A stretch of 64,000 nucleotides of DNA, from assembly GCF_005048265.1 (NCBI RefSeq), contig NZ_SUNH01000009.1, positions 1 to 64,000 on the forward strand, read 5' to 3'. The notes beneath the pieces are model-generated. The model saw only the letters and a program-made list of their open reading frames with translations. It was not told the origin of the DNA and made no database searches. The DNA is from Paracoccus hibiscisoli. GTDB taxonomy: Bacteria > Pseudomonadota > Alphaproteobacteria > Rhodobacterales > Rhodobacteraceae. Each line of letters opens with the position of its first letter. The first letter of the stretch is position 1. The translations under genes and the position numbers were made by a program. Shown here piece by piece: positions 34,999-44,499 of this stretch.

Positions 34999-36357
34999 AT
35001 GTCGCAGCAGGGGCCGCCGATGTCCACATCCTACGCCCCCGACGGTCTGGCCGCGATGGCCGGGCCGATGGACACACCCAAGGCCGAACCGATCCGCATG
35101 CGCACGCTGGTGCTGCTGCGCTGGTTCGCGATCGGCGGGCAGATGGCCGCCGTGATCGTGGCCTGGATGATGGGTATCGGCTTTCTGAAGACGCCGATCA
35201 TCCTGCTGATCGCGGCCTCGATCACCATGAACCTGTGGCTGTTCCTGCGCCCGCCCAAGCGGACCTCGCCCGGACGCGCGGTGCGGCAGCTGTCCTTTGA
35301 CCTGGTGCAGATCTCGACGCTGATGGCGCTGACGGGGGGGATGGCCAATCCCTTTGCGCTCTTGGTGCTGGCGCCGGTGACCATCGCGGCGGCCTCGCTG
35401 AACGGGCGGCAGGTGCTGGCCTTGGGGCTGGCGACGGTGGCGCTGATCTCGGTCGCGGCGGTCTTCGGCGTGCCCCTGCGCGCCCCCGACGGAGAGATCC
35501 TGCGGATGGAGCCGATCCTGGCCCTGGGCCATTGGGTCGCGCTGGTCATCGGGGTGGTGTTCTTTGCGGGCTATGCCCATCGCGTCACGGCCGAACTGTC
35601 CGATACCTCGGGCGCGCTGTTCGCGACCCAGATGGCCCTGTCGCGCGAACAGCGGCTGCAGCATCTGGGCGGCGTCGTCGCGGCCGCCGCGCATGAGATG
35701 GGCACCCCCCTGGCCACCATCAAGCTGATCGCCGGAGAGCTGGCGGACGAATTGCGCGACCGCCCCGACCTGCATGCCGACGCCATCGCACTGCGCGACA
35801 GCGCCGACCGCTGCGCCGCGATCCTGCGCAGCATGGGGCGCGCGGGCAAGGACGACCTGCACATGCGCGCGGCCCCCCTTCGCGCCGTGCTGGAGGACGC
35901 CGCCAGCCCCCATGCCGATCGCGGCCCCTTGATCGAGATCCATGCCGAGGGCCCGGTGATCCACCGCGACCCGGCCATCATCCATGCGCTGCGCAACCTG
36001 ATCCAGAACGCCGTCGATTTCGCCGAAAGCCGCGTGGTGATCGAGACCCAGGTCACCCAGGGCACGCTGGTCGTGACGGTGCGCGACGACGGGCCGGGCT
36101 ATCCGCCGCATCTGCTGTCGCGGATCGGCGACCCCTATCTGACCCGGCGCGCCGAGGCGCAGCGCGGCAGCTATGAGGGGATGGGCCTGGGCCTGTTCAT
36201 CGCCAAGACGCTGCTGGAGCGGTCGGGCGCGCGGCTGACCTTTGCCAATGGCGGGCCGGGGGCGATGGTGTCGGTGCGCTGGCCGCTGGACCGTATCCGC
36301 GCGCAGGACCGTATGGCCCTGGCGCATAACCCCACCTTTGGAACAGGGCTGTCTTAA
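34999..36357 (+). CDS. regB: redox sensor histidine kinase RegB (PrrB/ActS)
   Basis: A 452-residue membrane kinase with six predicted helices (about 35-205). The ubiquinone-binding heptapeptide GGMANPF (113-119) matches the invariant GGxxNPF of RegB. The H-box is AAAAHEMGTPLATIK with phosphorylated H232. The redox-switch cysteine is C272 in DRCAAILRSMGRAGK. ATP-binding boxes follow: NLIQNAVDFA, VRDDGPGYP and MGLGLFIAKTLLERSG. All signalling residues are present. AAGG lies 7 bases before the ATG; a second start at 35020 is possible. Confidence 0.95.
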   Translation: MSQQGPPMSTSYAPDGLAAMAGPMDTPKAEPIRMRTLVLLRWFAIGGQMAAVIVAWMMGIGFLKTPIILLIAASITMNLWLFLRPPKRTSPGRAVRQLSFDLVQISTLMALTGGMANPFALLVLAPVTIAAASLNGRQVLALGLATVALISVAAVFGVPLRAPDGEILRMEPILALGHWVALVIGVVFFAGYAHRVTAELSDTSGALFATQMALSREQRLQHLGGVVAAAAHEMGTPLATIKLIAGELADELRDRPDLHADAIALRDSADRCAAILRSMGRAGKDDLHMRAAPLRAVLEDAASPHADRGPLIEIHAEGPVIHRDPAIIHALRNLIQNAVDFAESRVVIETQVTQGTLVVTVRDDGPGYPPHLLSRIGDPYLTRRAEAQRGSYEGMGLGLFIAKTLLERSGARLTFANGGPGAMVSVRWPLDRIRAQDRMALAHNPTFGTGLS

Positions 36358-36386
36358 CACCTTGTTAAGCAGGTTCGGTCTATGCT
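36354..36386 (+). promoter_or_regulatory. CtrA-type box TTAA-N7-TTAA over the -35 region of the PAS gene
   Basis: TTAA (36354-36357), CACCTTG, TTAA (36365-36368), embedded in a perfect inverted repeat CTTAACA-CCT-TGTTAAG. The spacing of seven is that of the full CtrA consensus. TATGCT at 36381-36386 is a fair -10 word, which places the -35 position at about 36358-36363, inside the box, as in CtrA-activated promoters. The box overlaps the regB stop codon and is 46 bases before the GTG of the next gene. Confidence 0.6.
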
Positions 36387-36414
36387 CCGGTGGAACTGAA
36401 AGGGGACATCGGCG

Positions 36415-38022
36415 GTGGACATTCAGGGTGCGGGCTTGGTGGCGATGGCGGTCCTGTGCGGGACGGCCTCGGTTCTGCTGGCGGTGGCGGTGATCCGGCT
36501 CTGGGACCGGCGCCAGCCGGGGCAGGGGCGGTCGTCGCGTCCGGGCCATGCGCTGGACGGTCAGGTCCAGCCGATGGTGTTCCTGTTCCGCGGCCCGCAG
36601 CTGGTCGATGCGACCCCGCCCGCGCGGGGCCTGCTGGACCGGATCGGCGCGCCCGACGACGACTGGATGCGGCTGATGCGCTGGATCGGGCCGCGCTTTC
36701 CCGACGCGCCCGACCGGCTGGCGCTGCTGTCGCGCTTGGGCCGGGTCGAATTGGTGGGCCAGCAGGGCCAGGGCAGCGCGACCCTGCGCCTTGTGGCCGA
36801 GGATCTGGGCGACCGTCTGTGGCGCCTGACGCTGACCGACCCGGGCGCCGAACATGCCGGGATCGTGGTCGATTCGATGTCGCTCCAGGCCATGGAGGAG
36901 GAGCTGGACCTGCTGCGCGGCGCGCTGGACCAGACGCCGATGCTGGTCTGGCGGCTGGATGCGCAGGACCGGGTGACCTGGGCCAATGCCGCCTATCTGC
37001 GCCGGGCCGAGGCGCGGGCCGAGGGGGCGCTTGGATGGCCGCTGCCGCGCCTGCTGGACGCGCCCAAGCCGGGGCTGGGCGTCTCGGCCCGCCGCGCAGC
37101 GCTGGAGGATCAGGGGGTCGTGTCCTGGTACGACTGCCACAGCCACGCCATGGGCGATCAGGTGATGATGTTCGCCCTGCCCGCCGATGCGGCGGTGCGG
37201 GCCGAACGAAGCCTGCGCGATTTCGTCCAGACCCTGACCAAGACATTCGCCGACCTGCCCATCGGCCTGGCGATCTTTGACCAGCGCCGCAACCTGCAGC
37301 TGTTCAACCCGGCCCTGATCGACCTGACGAACCTGCCCATCGGGTTCCTGACCGCGCGCCCGTCGTTGTTCGATTTCCTGGATCAGCTGCGCGAACAGCG
37401 CATGGTCCCCGAGCCCAAGGACTATCGCAGCTGGCGCCAGCACATGGCCAATCTGGAAAGCGCCGCCGCGACCGGCCACCATGTCGAGACCTGGTCCCTG
37501 CCCGGCGGCCAGACCTATCGCGTGACGGGCCGCCCCCATCCCGATGGCGCCGTGGCCTTCCTGTTCGAGAACATCACCACCGAAATGTCCCTGACCCGCA
37601 AGTTCCGGGCCGAGCTGCTGCTGGGCGCGCATGTGCTGGACGGGCTGGACGACGCGCTGGCGGTCTTTGCCGCGACCGGGCAACTGGTCCTGTCCAACAA
37701 TGCCTATCGTCGGCTGTGGGGTGCCGCGCCCGCAACGCTGGCCGATGCGCTGACCACATGGGAGGTGGCGGCGCCGCATGGCCCCGGCTTTACCGCGCTG
37801 CGCGAGGCACTGCAGGCGCCCGACCCGGCGCCGCATGCCGGTGCCATGGCCGGGCCGCAGGGACAGCTGCTGGGCTGGACGGTCACGGCGCTGTCGGGCG
37901 GGCGCCAGATGCTGCGGTTCCGCATGGCCTCGGGTCAGCCGATGACCTCGGTCCAGGCCATCTCTCCGCCGGACGAGCTGGCGGCGCTGCGGATGCTGCC
38001 CAATGCGATGGGCGCGGACTGA
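36415..38022 (+). CDS. PAS-domain membrane protein lacking a kinase domain
   Basis: A 535-residue protein starting at GTG with AAAGGGG upstream. One N-terminal transmembrane helix (about 8-27) is followed by three PAS-like segments: about 165-260 (LDQTPMLVWRLDAQDRVTWA), about 285-390 (FADLPIGLAIFDQRRNLQLF) and about 400-500 (LDGLDDALAVFAATGQLVLS). Between them are coiled linkers. No histidine box, ATPase domain, GGDEF or EAL is present, so it is a sensor or scaffold without output. The arrangement recalls DivL-like or pseudokinase sensors with the kinase part lost. A CtrA-type box precedes it, and regB ends just upstream. Confidence 0.8.
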   Translation: MDIQGAGLVAMAVLCGTASVLLAVAVIRLWDRRQPGQGRSSRPGHALDGQVQPMVFLFRGPQLVDATPPARGLLDRIGAPDDDWMRLMRWIGPRFPDAPDRLALLSRLGRVELVGQQGQGSATLRLVAEDLGDRLWRLTLTDPGAEHAGIVVDSMSLQAMEEELDLLRGALDQTPMLVWRLDAQDRVTWANAAYLRRAEARAEGALGWPLPRLLDAPKPGLGVSARRAALEDQGVVSWYDCHSHAMGDQVMMFALPADAAVRAERSLRDFVQTLTKTFADLPIGLAIFDQRRNLQLFNPALIDLTNLPIGFLTARPSLFDFLDQLREQRMVPEPKDYRSWRQHMANLESAAATGHHVETWSLPGGQTYRVTGRPHPDGAVAFLFENITTEMSLTRKFRAELLLGAHVLDGLDDALAVFAATGQLVLSNNAYRRLWGAAPATLADALTTWEVAAPHGPGFTALREALQAPDPAPHAGAMAGPQGQLLGWTVTALSGGRQMLRFRMASGQPMTSVQAISPPDELAALRMLPNAMGAD

Positions 38023-38037
38023 CCGCGCGCACTGCCC

Positions 38038-41000
38038 TCAGTAATCGCGCTCGAAGAATACACCCAGGGAACTGCCGCCGTCGCTGCCCACCGACCCGCG
38101 CGCCCGCAGCGACCGCGTGATATCCAGGTTCAAGTTGATCGACGACCGCCCGCTCTCTCCGACGGAGACGTCGGTATAGACGTTCTCGGACAGATAGCGC
38201 CCGGCGCGCAGCTCGATATTGCCTTCGTCATCGGTGGTCAGGTCCAGGTCGTCCAGGCCCGCGCTTTCGCGCAGGTTGCTGATGATCCCGTCGCCGCCAC
38301 GACCGGCCAGCACCGCGATGGCATTGGCCAGCTGCGCCGCCTGCAGGGGGCTGATGCTGTCCAGACCGCGTCCGAACAGCAGCTGGGACAGCACTTCCTC
38401 CTGCGGCAGCTCGGGCGAGGATTCGAAGGTGATCTGCGGGTCGCGCACCTCTCCGTCGATGATGATCCGGGTCGTGATGCTGTCCCGCTCGGTCTCGGCG
38501 ACCAGGCGGATGACCGGGATCAGGCTGCCCTGCAGCTCGACTAGGCCCTCGGTCAGGGTGAAGCGGTTGCCCAGCAGATCGACCCGGCCGCGGATCAGTT
38601 CCAGGTTGCCGATGGGGATGGCGTCGCGCGGCGTGCCCTGCACGCGGAACCCGCCACCCAGTTCGGCATCGACGCCGCGACCGCGGATGAACACCCGGTT
38701 GGGCGCGTTGATCACCAGATCCAGCCGCGGCGGATTGGCGGGGGGCGTCGCCGGGGGGCCGGACAGACCGGCATCGCGCGCCGCCTGGCTGGGATAGCCC
38801 TCCAACCCCGCGCGGGCGCGTGTGGCACGGACCGGCGGGCGCTGACCGCCGACATGGGTGATGTCGGGAATGGCCCGCGCCCCGCCCAGGCCGGTCGAGG
38901 GGATGCGGATCTCGGTCTCGTCCAGATCGATGCGCCCCGAAATCAGCTGTCCGGTCGCGCCCGATCCGCTGATGCGGACGTTGCCATCCAGCGTCGTCTG
39001 ATAGAGGTTCGGGTCGCGCAGCACGACCTGCGCCAGCACCACGCCGATGTCGATCTCGCCGCTGACCAGATCGACCGGACCCGACAGGGTCAGCCGCCCG
39101 CCCGCCGCCACATTGGCGCCGCCGTCGACTTGCAGCCGCCCCGACTGGAACGCGGCGGTCACGTCGATCCCCTCCAGCCGCAGGCCCAGGCCCGGATCGG
39201 CCAGCTGGCCGTTCTGCAGCCGCACCGTCCCCGACAACGCCTGGACCGAGGGCGGCCCCTGCATCCGCAGATTGATCGCCAGCGGCCCCGAGACGCTGCG
39301 CGTGCGCAGGGTCGTGTTGGCCAGCGCCGAATCCGCGCTGCCGGTGATGGCCAGATCGCTGGTCGATCCGTCCCGCGCCGCCGTGCCCGCGATGCGCAGG
39401 TCGGTGCTGCCCGGGGCGGTGGCGCGCAAATCCACCGCGAAGGACGGCCCCTGTTCGCGCACCGTGCCGCTGACCGCGACGGCGCCCGGGAATTCGGGCA
39501 CCAGCAGCGCCAGATCGGACAGGCGCGCGTCCAGCGTGATGCCGGTCGCGGGCGCGCCGTCCGCCGTCACCCGCAGCTGCGGGTTGGTGACCGACAGCCG
39601 CTGGACCGACAGGCCCTGCGGCCCCTGGCTGGCCGCCAGGTCGAAGGCCGTCTGCCCGCCCAGCACCGGGTCGATGCGGGGCTGGCCCAGGGACAGGCCG
39701 CTGGCGGTGCCGGTCGTCTCGATCCGGCGGGTGGTGCCGTCATCGGTCAGCCGGGCCTGCGCCTGGACGGCGCCGCCGATGCCGTTGCCCAGGAACCGCA
39801 GATCGCCGGCGCTGATCGTGGCGGCCACATCGGTCGCCCCCGCGCCGACCTGCCCGGTCGCATCGGCCGACAGGCGCGGGTTCTCCACCCGCGCGGTGTC
39901 GATGGTAAAGATGCCGCCCTGTTCGGTGCCGGTGACCGACAGGCGCGTCTCGCCGGCCAGGGCCCCGTCCACCTGCGCCTGGCCAAAGGACAGGTCGCGC
40001 CCGGTGCCGGTTACGGCCAGGCGGCGGATGCCGTCGCCCGCCTCGGCAAAGCTGCCCTGCGCCTGCAGGCTGCCGCGCCAGCCCGCCCCGAAGGGCGCCA
40101 GCGAAGCCACGTCCACATCGCCGGTCAGGTCGGTCACGCCGGGGCCATAGATGCCCTGCACCACGGCCCGCATCTGATCATTCGTCAGGCGGCCATCGGT
40201 GATGGTCACCACGCCGTCGCGCTCCGACGCCCGCAGCGCCAGCTGCGTCGTGCCGGTCAGCGCGCCCGCGGCCCCCGTCGCACCCAGGGACAGGTCCTGG
40301 CCGCTGCCGGTCACGTCGATCAGCCGGGCGCCATCCTCCTCACGCAACGTGGCGTTGGCCTGGAAGCGGCCGGACCAGTCGGGGCGGATGGAAGACAGAT
40401 CCACCACCGCCACCTGCGCCACCGCGTCCAGCGCACCCTGGATGAAGCTGCCCTGCGCCTCGGCGCTCAGCTGCGGGTTGGACAGGCGGAAATCCTCCAG
40501 CTGAAACCCCTCATCGGTCTGCACCGCATTGGCCATTAGATCGGTCTGACCGCTTAGCGCATTGTCCAGCGCCTGCAGGCCGATGCGCAGGTCCTGGGTC
40601 TGGCCGTTCACCGACAGGCGGCGCCGGTCGCGGGGACCGGTCACGGTCGCCTCGGCCTGCAGGGCGCCGGACAGGTCGGCGCCGGCATCGGCCAGCGACT
40701 CCATCGTGATCTGCGCGCGCAGGTCGCTGGAGGCCGTGTCGATGCGCCCCTGTGCGGTGGCGGTCAGGCGGTTGGCGTCCAGGCGGAAATCCTCGATCTC
40801 CAGGCCGCGTTCGTCGCGGCGGGCCTCCAGCAGGATGGTGGAATCGCCGCCCAGCATGCGGTCCAGCTGCGGCTGGTTGACCGCGATGTCGCGGCCATTC
40901 ACGCGCGCGTCGATGTCAAAGGCGCGGGTCAGCAGGATGTAATACCCCTGGACCGAGGCATCCGCCGCCCCCGTCAGCGGCCGCCCCGCCACGCCCGACA

Positions 41001-42519
41001 GGCGCGAGAGGTCAGTGTAGCGCGTGTCCACGTCCACCGACAGCGTGATGCCGCTGCTGAGGCCCGACACCAGGAAGTTGCCGTCCAGCCCGTAATCGCC
41101 GCCGCGCACGCGCATGTTCGTCACGTCCAGCGCATTGCCGGGGGTAAAGTTGAAGCCGGTGCGCCCCTCGATCTGGGGGCCCACGGCCTGGGCCAGGTTC
41201 GGGTCGTCAAAGGCCAGATCGCGCGCGGCAAAGTCGATGGCGCCGATCACCTCGGACAGCGCGCCCTCGTCCAGAAAGATCTGTCCGCGCCCGGCCAGAT
41301 CCAGCGCGCCAAGCGCGACCCCGTCCAGGCTCAGCGCGCCGATGCCGCCGTCCAGCCGCCAGCCGTCGCTGCGCGCCGCGTCATAGGCAAAGGTCAGGCT
41401 GCCTGATTCCACCGTCGCGCCATTGCCCGCAAAGGGCAGGGCCACGGGCACCTGGGTGGCCCCCGCATCGCGGCCAAGCGTGACCAGCAGCCGCGCCCGC
41501 TGCGGGGCGGAGAGGTCGTTGGTGGCCAGCGACCCCTCGACGCGCAGCGCCTCGGTGCGGATGTCCAGGCGCGGGATTTCAAGGCGGCCGGTCTCGGCGC
41601 GCCAGCCCTCGGCCAGCAGCTGGGTGTCCTGGCCGAAGAACGCCCTGTCCTGCGGGCGCAGCAGCGAGGCCACGTCGCCGCCCAGCTGGAACCGGAACGC
41701 GGTGCCGGGCGATCCGTCCGGGCCGGTGCTGCCATTGGCGCCGACCTGGCCCGTGATGCGCGGCTGGCCGTCGGTGGCCAGGCGGATATCGGCGGTGAAA
41801 TCGCGGATCTGACCCTCGCCGCTGATCTGGGCGGTCAGGGCAGGCCTTTCGTACAGGTTCACCAGGTTGGCCAGCAGGCCGTCCGCGGCCTCGTCCAGGC
41901 CCAGGTTAAGGCGCAGCGCCTCGGTGGTGTTGGAATAGGCGGCGTCCAGCACGAACTGGCCGCGCGGGCCGTCCAGGCGGTCGATGGTCAGCTGGGCCTC
42001 GCCCTCGCCACCCTCCAGCGACAGGCCGCCCGCGATGCGCAGCGCGGCCTCGACCCCGATCACCGGCTCTCCCAGCATGACGCGGTCGGCGCGGATCTGT
42101 TCGATGGTCAGCGCCACGGGCAGTTCGGGCAGGGCAAAGACCGGCGCCTCGGCCTGGACCGCCGATTCCTCCGGGGCGGGCAGGCGGGGCAGCAGGATCT
42201 CGGCGGCGGACAGCTCGGCGATCTCGATGCGGCGGCGCAGCAGGGCGCTGCGGTTCCACTGGATCGCGCCGTCGCGCAGGGTCAGATAGGCCCCGTCCTC
42301 ATCCGAGATGCGCAATTCGGTGAAGGTCGCGCGCGACGACAGGGCGCCCTGGAACCCTTCGATCACGACCTGGCGACCCTCGCCGGACAGGTTGCGTTCC
42401 AGAAGGCCGGTCAGAAAGCCGCGGTCGTCATCGACCTGGGCGCTAAGCTCCGCGACGCTTTGGGCCATCACGGCCAGCGGGAACAGGGCTGCGATAAGGG
42501 TGATCCAGAAGGTCCGCAT
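38038..42519 (-). CDS. tamB: translocation and assembly module protein TamB
   Basis: A 1493-residue inner-membrane-anchored periplasmic protein. The N-terminal signal anchor (about residues 1-20) is followed by long beta-rich repetitive sequence (the typical lipid-conducting beta-taco). The conserved TamB/DUF490 domain is at about 1150-1493, ending in FERDY. It contains RGRVDLLGNRFTLTEGLVEL and LSQLLFGRGLDSISPLQ. TamB works with TamA in outer-membrane biogenesis, including autotransporter insertion and phospholipid transport. The start shares one base with the tamA stop. It is convergent with the PAS gene, 15 bases apart. Confidence 0.94.
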   Translation of the reverse strand: MRTFWITLIAALFPLAVMAQSVAELSAQVDDDRGFLTGLLERNLSGEGRQVVIEGFQGALSSRATFTELRISDEDGAYLTLRDGAIQWNRSALLRRRIEIAELSAAEILLPRLPAPEESAVQAEAPVFALPELPVALTIEQIRADRVMLGEPVIGVEAALRIAGGLSLEGGEGEAQLTIDRLDGPRGQFVLDAAYSNTTEALRLNLGLDEAADGLLANLVNLYERPALTAQISGEGQIRDFTADIRLATDGQPRITGQVGANGSTGPDGSPGTAFRFQLGGDVASLLRPQDRAFFGQDTQLLAEGWRAETGRLEIPRLDIRTEALRVEGSLATNDLSAPQRARLLVTLGRDAGATQVPVALPFAGNGATVESGSLTFAYDAARSDGWRLDGGIGALSLDGVALGALDLAGRGQIFLDEGALSEVIGAIDFAARDLAFDDPNLAQAVGPQIEGRTGFNFTPGNALDVTNMRVRGGDYGLDGNFLVSGLSSGITLSVDVDTRYTDLSRLSGVAGRPLTGAADASVQGYYILLTRAFDIDARVNGRDIAVNQPQLDRMLGGDSTILLEARRDERGLEIEDFRLDANRLTATAQGRIDTASSDLRAQITMESLADAGADLSGALQAEATVTGPRDRRRLSVNGQTQDLRIGLQALDNALSGQTDLMANAVQTDEGFQLEDFRLSNPQLSAEAQGSFIQGALDAVAQVAVVDLSSIRPDWSGRFQANATLREEDGARLIDVTGSGQDLSLGATGAAGALTGTTQLALRASERDGVVTITDGRLTNDQMRAVVQGIYGPGVTDLTGDVDVASLAPFGAGWRGSLQAQGSFAEAGDGIRRLAVTGTGRDLSFGQAQVDGALAGETRLSVTGTEQGGIFTIDTARVENPRLSADATGQVGAGATDVAATISAGDLRFLGNGIGGAVQAQARLTDDGTTRRIETTGTASGLSLGQPRIDPVLGGQTAFDLAASQGPQGLSVQRLSVTNPQLRVTADGAPATGITLDARLSDLALLVPEFPGAVAVSGTVREQGPSFAVDLRATAPGSTDLRIAGTAARDGSTSDLAITGSADSALANTTLRTRSVSGPLAINLRMQGPPSVQALSGTVRLQNGQLADPGLGLRLEGIDVTAAFQSGRLQVDGGANVAAGGRLTLSGPVDLVSGEIDIGVVLAQVVLRDPNLYQTTLDGNVRISGSGATGQLISGRIDLDETEIRIPSTGLGGARAIPDITHVGGQRPPVRATRARAGLEGYPSQAARDAGLSGPPATPPANPPRLDLVINAPNRVFIRGRGVDAELGGGFRVQGTPRDAIPIGNLELIRGRVDLLGNRFTLTEGLVELQGSLIPVIRLVAETERDSITTRIIIDGEVRDPQITFESSPELPQEEVLSQLLFGRGLDSISPLQAAQLANAIAVLAGRGGDGIISNLRESAGLDDLDLTTDDEGNIELRAGRYLSENVYTDVSVGESGRSSINLNLDITRSLRARGSVGSDGGSSLGVFFERDY

Positions 42520-44393
42520 CAGAATGCCTGTCCCAGTCCAAGGTAAAGTTGCACGCCACTGCCGGTATCGCCGCTGACGGGGCCCGCCACGTCAAAGCGC
42601 AGCGGCCCGATGGGCGTGTCATAGCGGATGCCGACCCCCGCGCCGGCATGATCGCCGCTGTCGCCGCCGAACCCGTCCTGGGTCCAGACCTGGCCGTAAT
42701 CGGCGAATGCCACCAGCCCGATGCGCTCGCGCAGCTGGAACCGGAATTCGGCGGTGGCGCTGGCGACCGACAGGCCGCCGGTCTTGATCGGGCCGTCCGG
42801 GCCCCGGATCTGTTCAACCCCCAGGGATTGATAGGGGTGTCCGCGCACGGTGCCGCCGCCGCCGGAATAGAACAGATAGTTGCGCGGCGTCGTCTCCAGC
42901 GCGCTGCCGAAGACCGACCCCGCCCGCGCGCGGCCCGCCAGGGTAAAGCGGTCGTCGGCGCCAAAGGACCGGAACACCCGCCCCTCGCCCAAGGCGCGCA
43001 GGCCCGAGCTGGTATCGCCCTGGCCCGCAAAGGGCGTGACCTCGGCCGACAGGTAGAACCCGCGCCGGGCGTTGTTGGGCTGGTCGCGGCGGTCCCAGAT
43101 GACGTCCATCGGCAGGGCCACGACCTTGAAATCGGTGCGGCCATTGGCGTCGAAGACGCGCGAATACTGGTATTCCAGCGCCGCATCCGCCGTCAGGCGG
43201 TCGCTGAAGATATGCGTCAGGCCAAAGCCCAGGGTGGCGCTGTCCTCGTCGTAATCCTCCTCGCGCATCTGCGCGACCTCCAGCTCGGTATAGGCGGTGG
43301 TGTCGGCGGTGATGGTCGCGGGACGGTCCAGGCGGATGGTCAGTTCATCGTCGCGGTCGCTGGTTTCGGACCCGATATCCTTGATGCGCCCGTCGATGCG
43401 CAGGCGTTCGCCCCCGCCCAGCAGGTTGCGGTGCATCCAGTAGGCCGAGACCAGCGCCCCGTCCACGGTCGAGATCTCGGCCCCCGCGCCGATGCGCCGG
43501 GGGGCCTGTTCGACCACGGTCAGATCCACGTCCAACGTGTCGCCGGGGCCGATGTCATCGGCCTCCTGCAGGGTGATGGCGGAAAACACGCCGCTGCGGC
43601 GCAGGCGCTGGCGGACGGTCTCCAGCTCCTCGGGGTCGAACCGCTCGCCCTCGGGGAAACCGGCGATCTTGCGCAGGCGGCGTTCGTTCAGGCGCTGGTT
43701 GCCGCTGACCGACATGCGGCCAAAGCTGACGCGCGGGCCGGGGGTCAGGGCGATGCGGCTGTCGACCTGGCTGGCGTCATGATCGGCCACGATCTGCTGG
43801 TCGCCGATATCGGCCTTGGCGTGACCGACCGCGCGCCAGCCATCCACGCCCGCGATGGCCGCGCGGCGCATGACGCCCGTGCCTGCGACCGCGCCGACGG
43901 CATAGGCGTCCGAGATATCCGAGCCGGGCGCCACCGGCGCGATCTGCGCCCGCGAGAACCGAAAGACCGGACCGGGATCGACGGCGACCAGCACGCGGGC
44001 CACCTGGGCGGGGGCATCCAGGGGCGCGACCTCGGCCGCCTCGACCCCGTCCAGGGTGATGGTCACGACGCCGTTGTAATAGCCTTCGTCATAGAGCAGA
44101 CCCAGGATGCGGGCGTAATCGCCGCGCGCGGCGGCCAGCATGTCCTGGCCGGTGGTGCGATCCTCGGCCAGCGCGCCGGTCAGCAGCAGCGCCTGGCGGA
44201 TCTGGCGGGTCAGCGCTTCGTCGCCGCCCGCGACCTGCACGTCCAGGGCCACCGGCCCCTCGGCCTGGCTGCCGCGTCCGAACAGCCCCGAGAACGGCGA
44301 CGAGCTTTGCGCCAGCGCGGCGCCCGTGCCCGACAGCACCATGCCGGACAGCGCCGTTCCGGCCATCAAGATCGCCCCGAGATATGCCCGCAT
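42519..44393 (-). CDS. tamA: outer-membrane assembly protein TamA (BamA/Omp85 family)
   Basis: A 624-residue protein with signal peptide (about residues 1-29, ending ALAQ). POTRA repeats (about 50-270) include VTITLDGVEAAEVAPLD and VSFGRMSVSGNQRLNERRLR. A 16-strand Omp85 barrel follows to the C-terminal Phe. Omp85 motifs: GGGGTVRGHPYQSLG (the VRGF/Y-type loop-6 motif) and GIRYDTPIGPLRFDVAGP. It pairs with TamB across the envelope. The upstream intergenic region has a single GTTAACC word, not a complete CtrA site. Confidence 0.94.
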   Translation of the reverse strand: MRAYLGAILMAGTALSGMVLSGTGAALAQSSSPFSGLFGRGSQAEGPVALDVQVAGGDEALTRQIRQALLLTGALAEDRTTGQDMLAAARGDYARILGLLYDEGYYNGVVTITLDGVEAAEVAPLDAPAQVARVLVAVDPGPVFRFSRAQIAPVAPGSDISDAYAVGAVAGTGVMRRAAIAGVDGWRAVGHAKADIGDQQIVADHDASQVDSRIALTPGPRVSFGRMSVSGNQRLNERRLRKIAGFPEGERFDPEELETVRQRLRRSGVFSAITLQEADDIGPGDTLDVDLTVVEQAPRRIGAGAEISTVDGALVSAYWMHRNLLGGGERLRIDGRIKDIGSETSDRDDELTIRLDRPATITADTTAYTELEVAQMREEDYDEDSATLGFGLTHIFSDRLTADAALEYQYSRVFDANGRTDFKVVALPMDVIWDRRDQPNNARRGFYLSAEVTPFAGQGDTSSGLRALGEGRVFRSFGADDRFTLAGRARAGSVFGSALETTPRNYLFYSGGGGTVRGHPYQSLGVEQIRGPDGPIKTGGLSVASATAEFRFQLRERIGLVAFADYGQVWTQDGFGGDSGDHAGAGVGIRYDTPIGPLRFDVAGPVSGDTGSGVQLYLGLGQAF

Positions 44394-44499
44394 CCTGCCC
44401 GCCCCGTCTTTTTGGTTGCGGCAATTCAAACAGGATCGGCCCGATTTAGCCAGCAATCTTTGGCCGCAGGGGGGTTAACCTTTGCGCGACAGGCGGAAC

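Noticed and set aside
34948-37836. 962-codon open frame on the minus strand opposite regB and the PAS gene
   Set aside because: Same cause: composition typical of antisense high-GC sequence. Real genes with conserved motifs occupy the plus strand.
44473-44478. GTTAACC word upstream of tamA considered as a CtrA site
   Set aside because: Only one half-site is present. There is no second TTAA at the required seven-base spacing.
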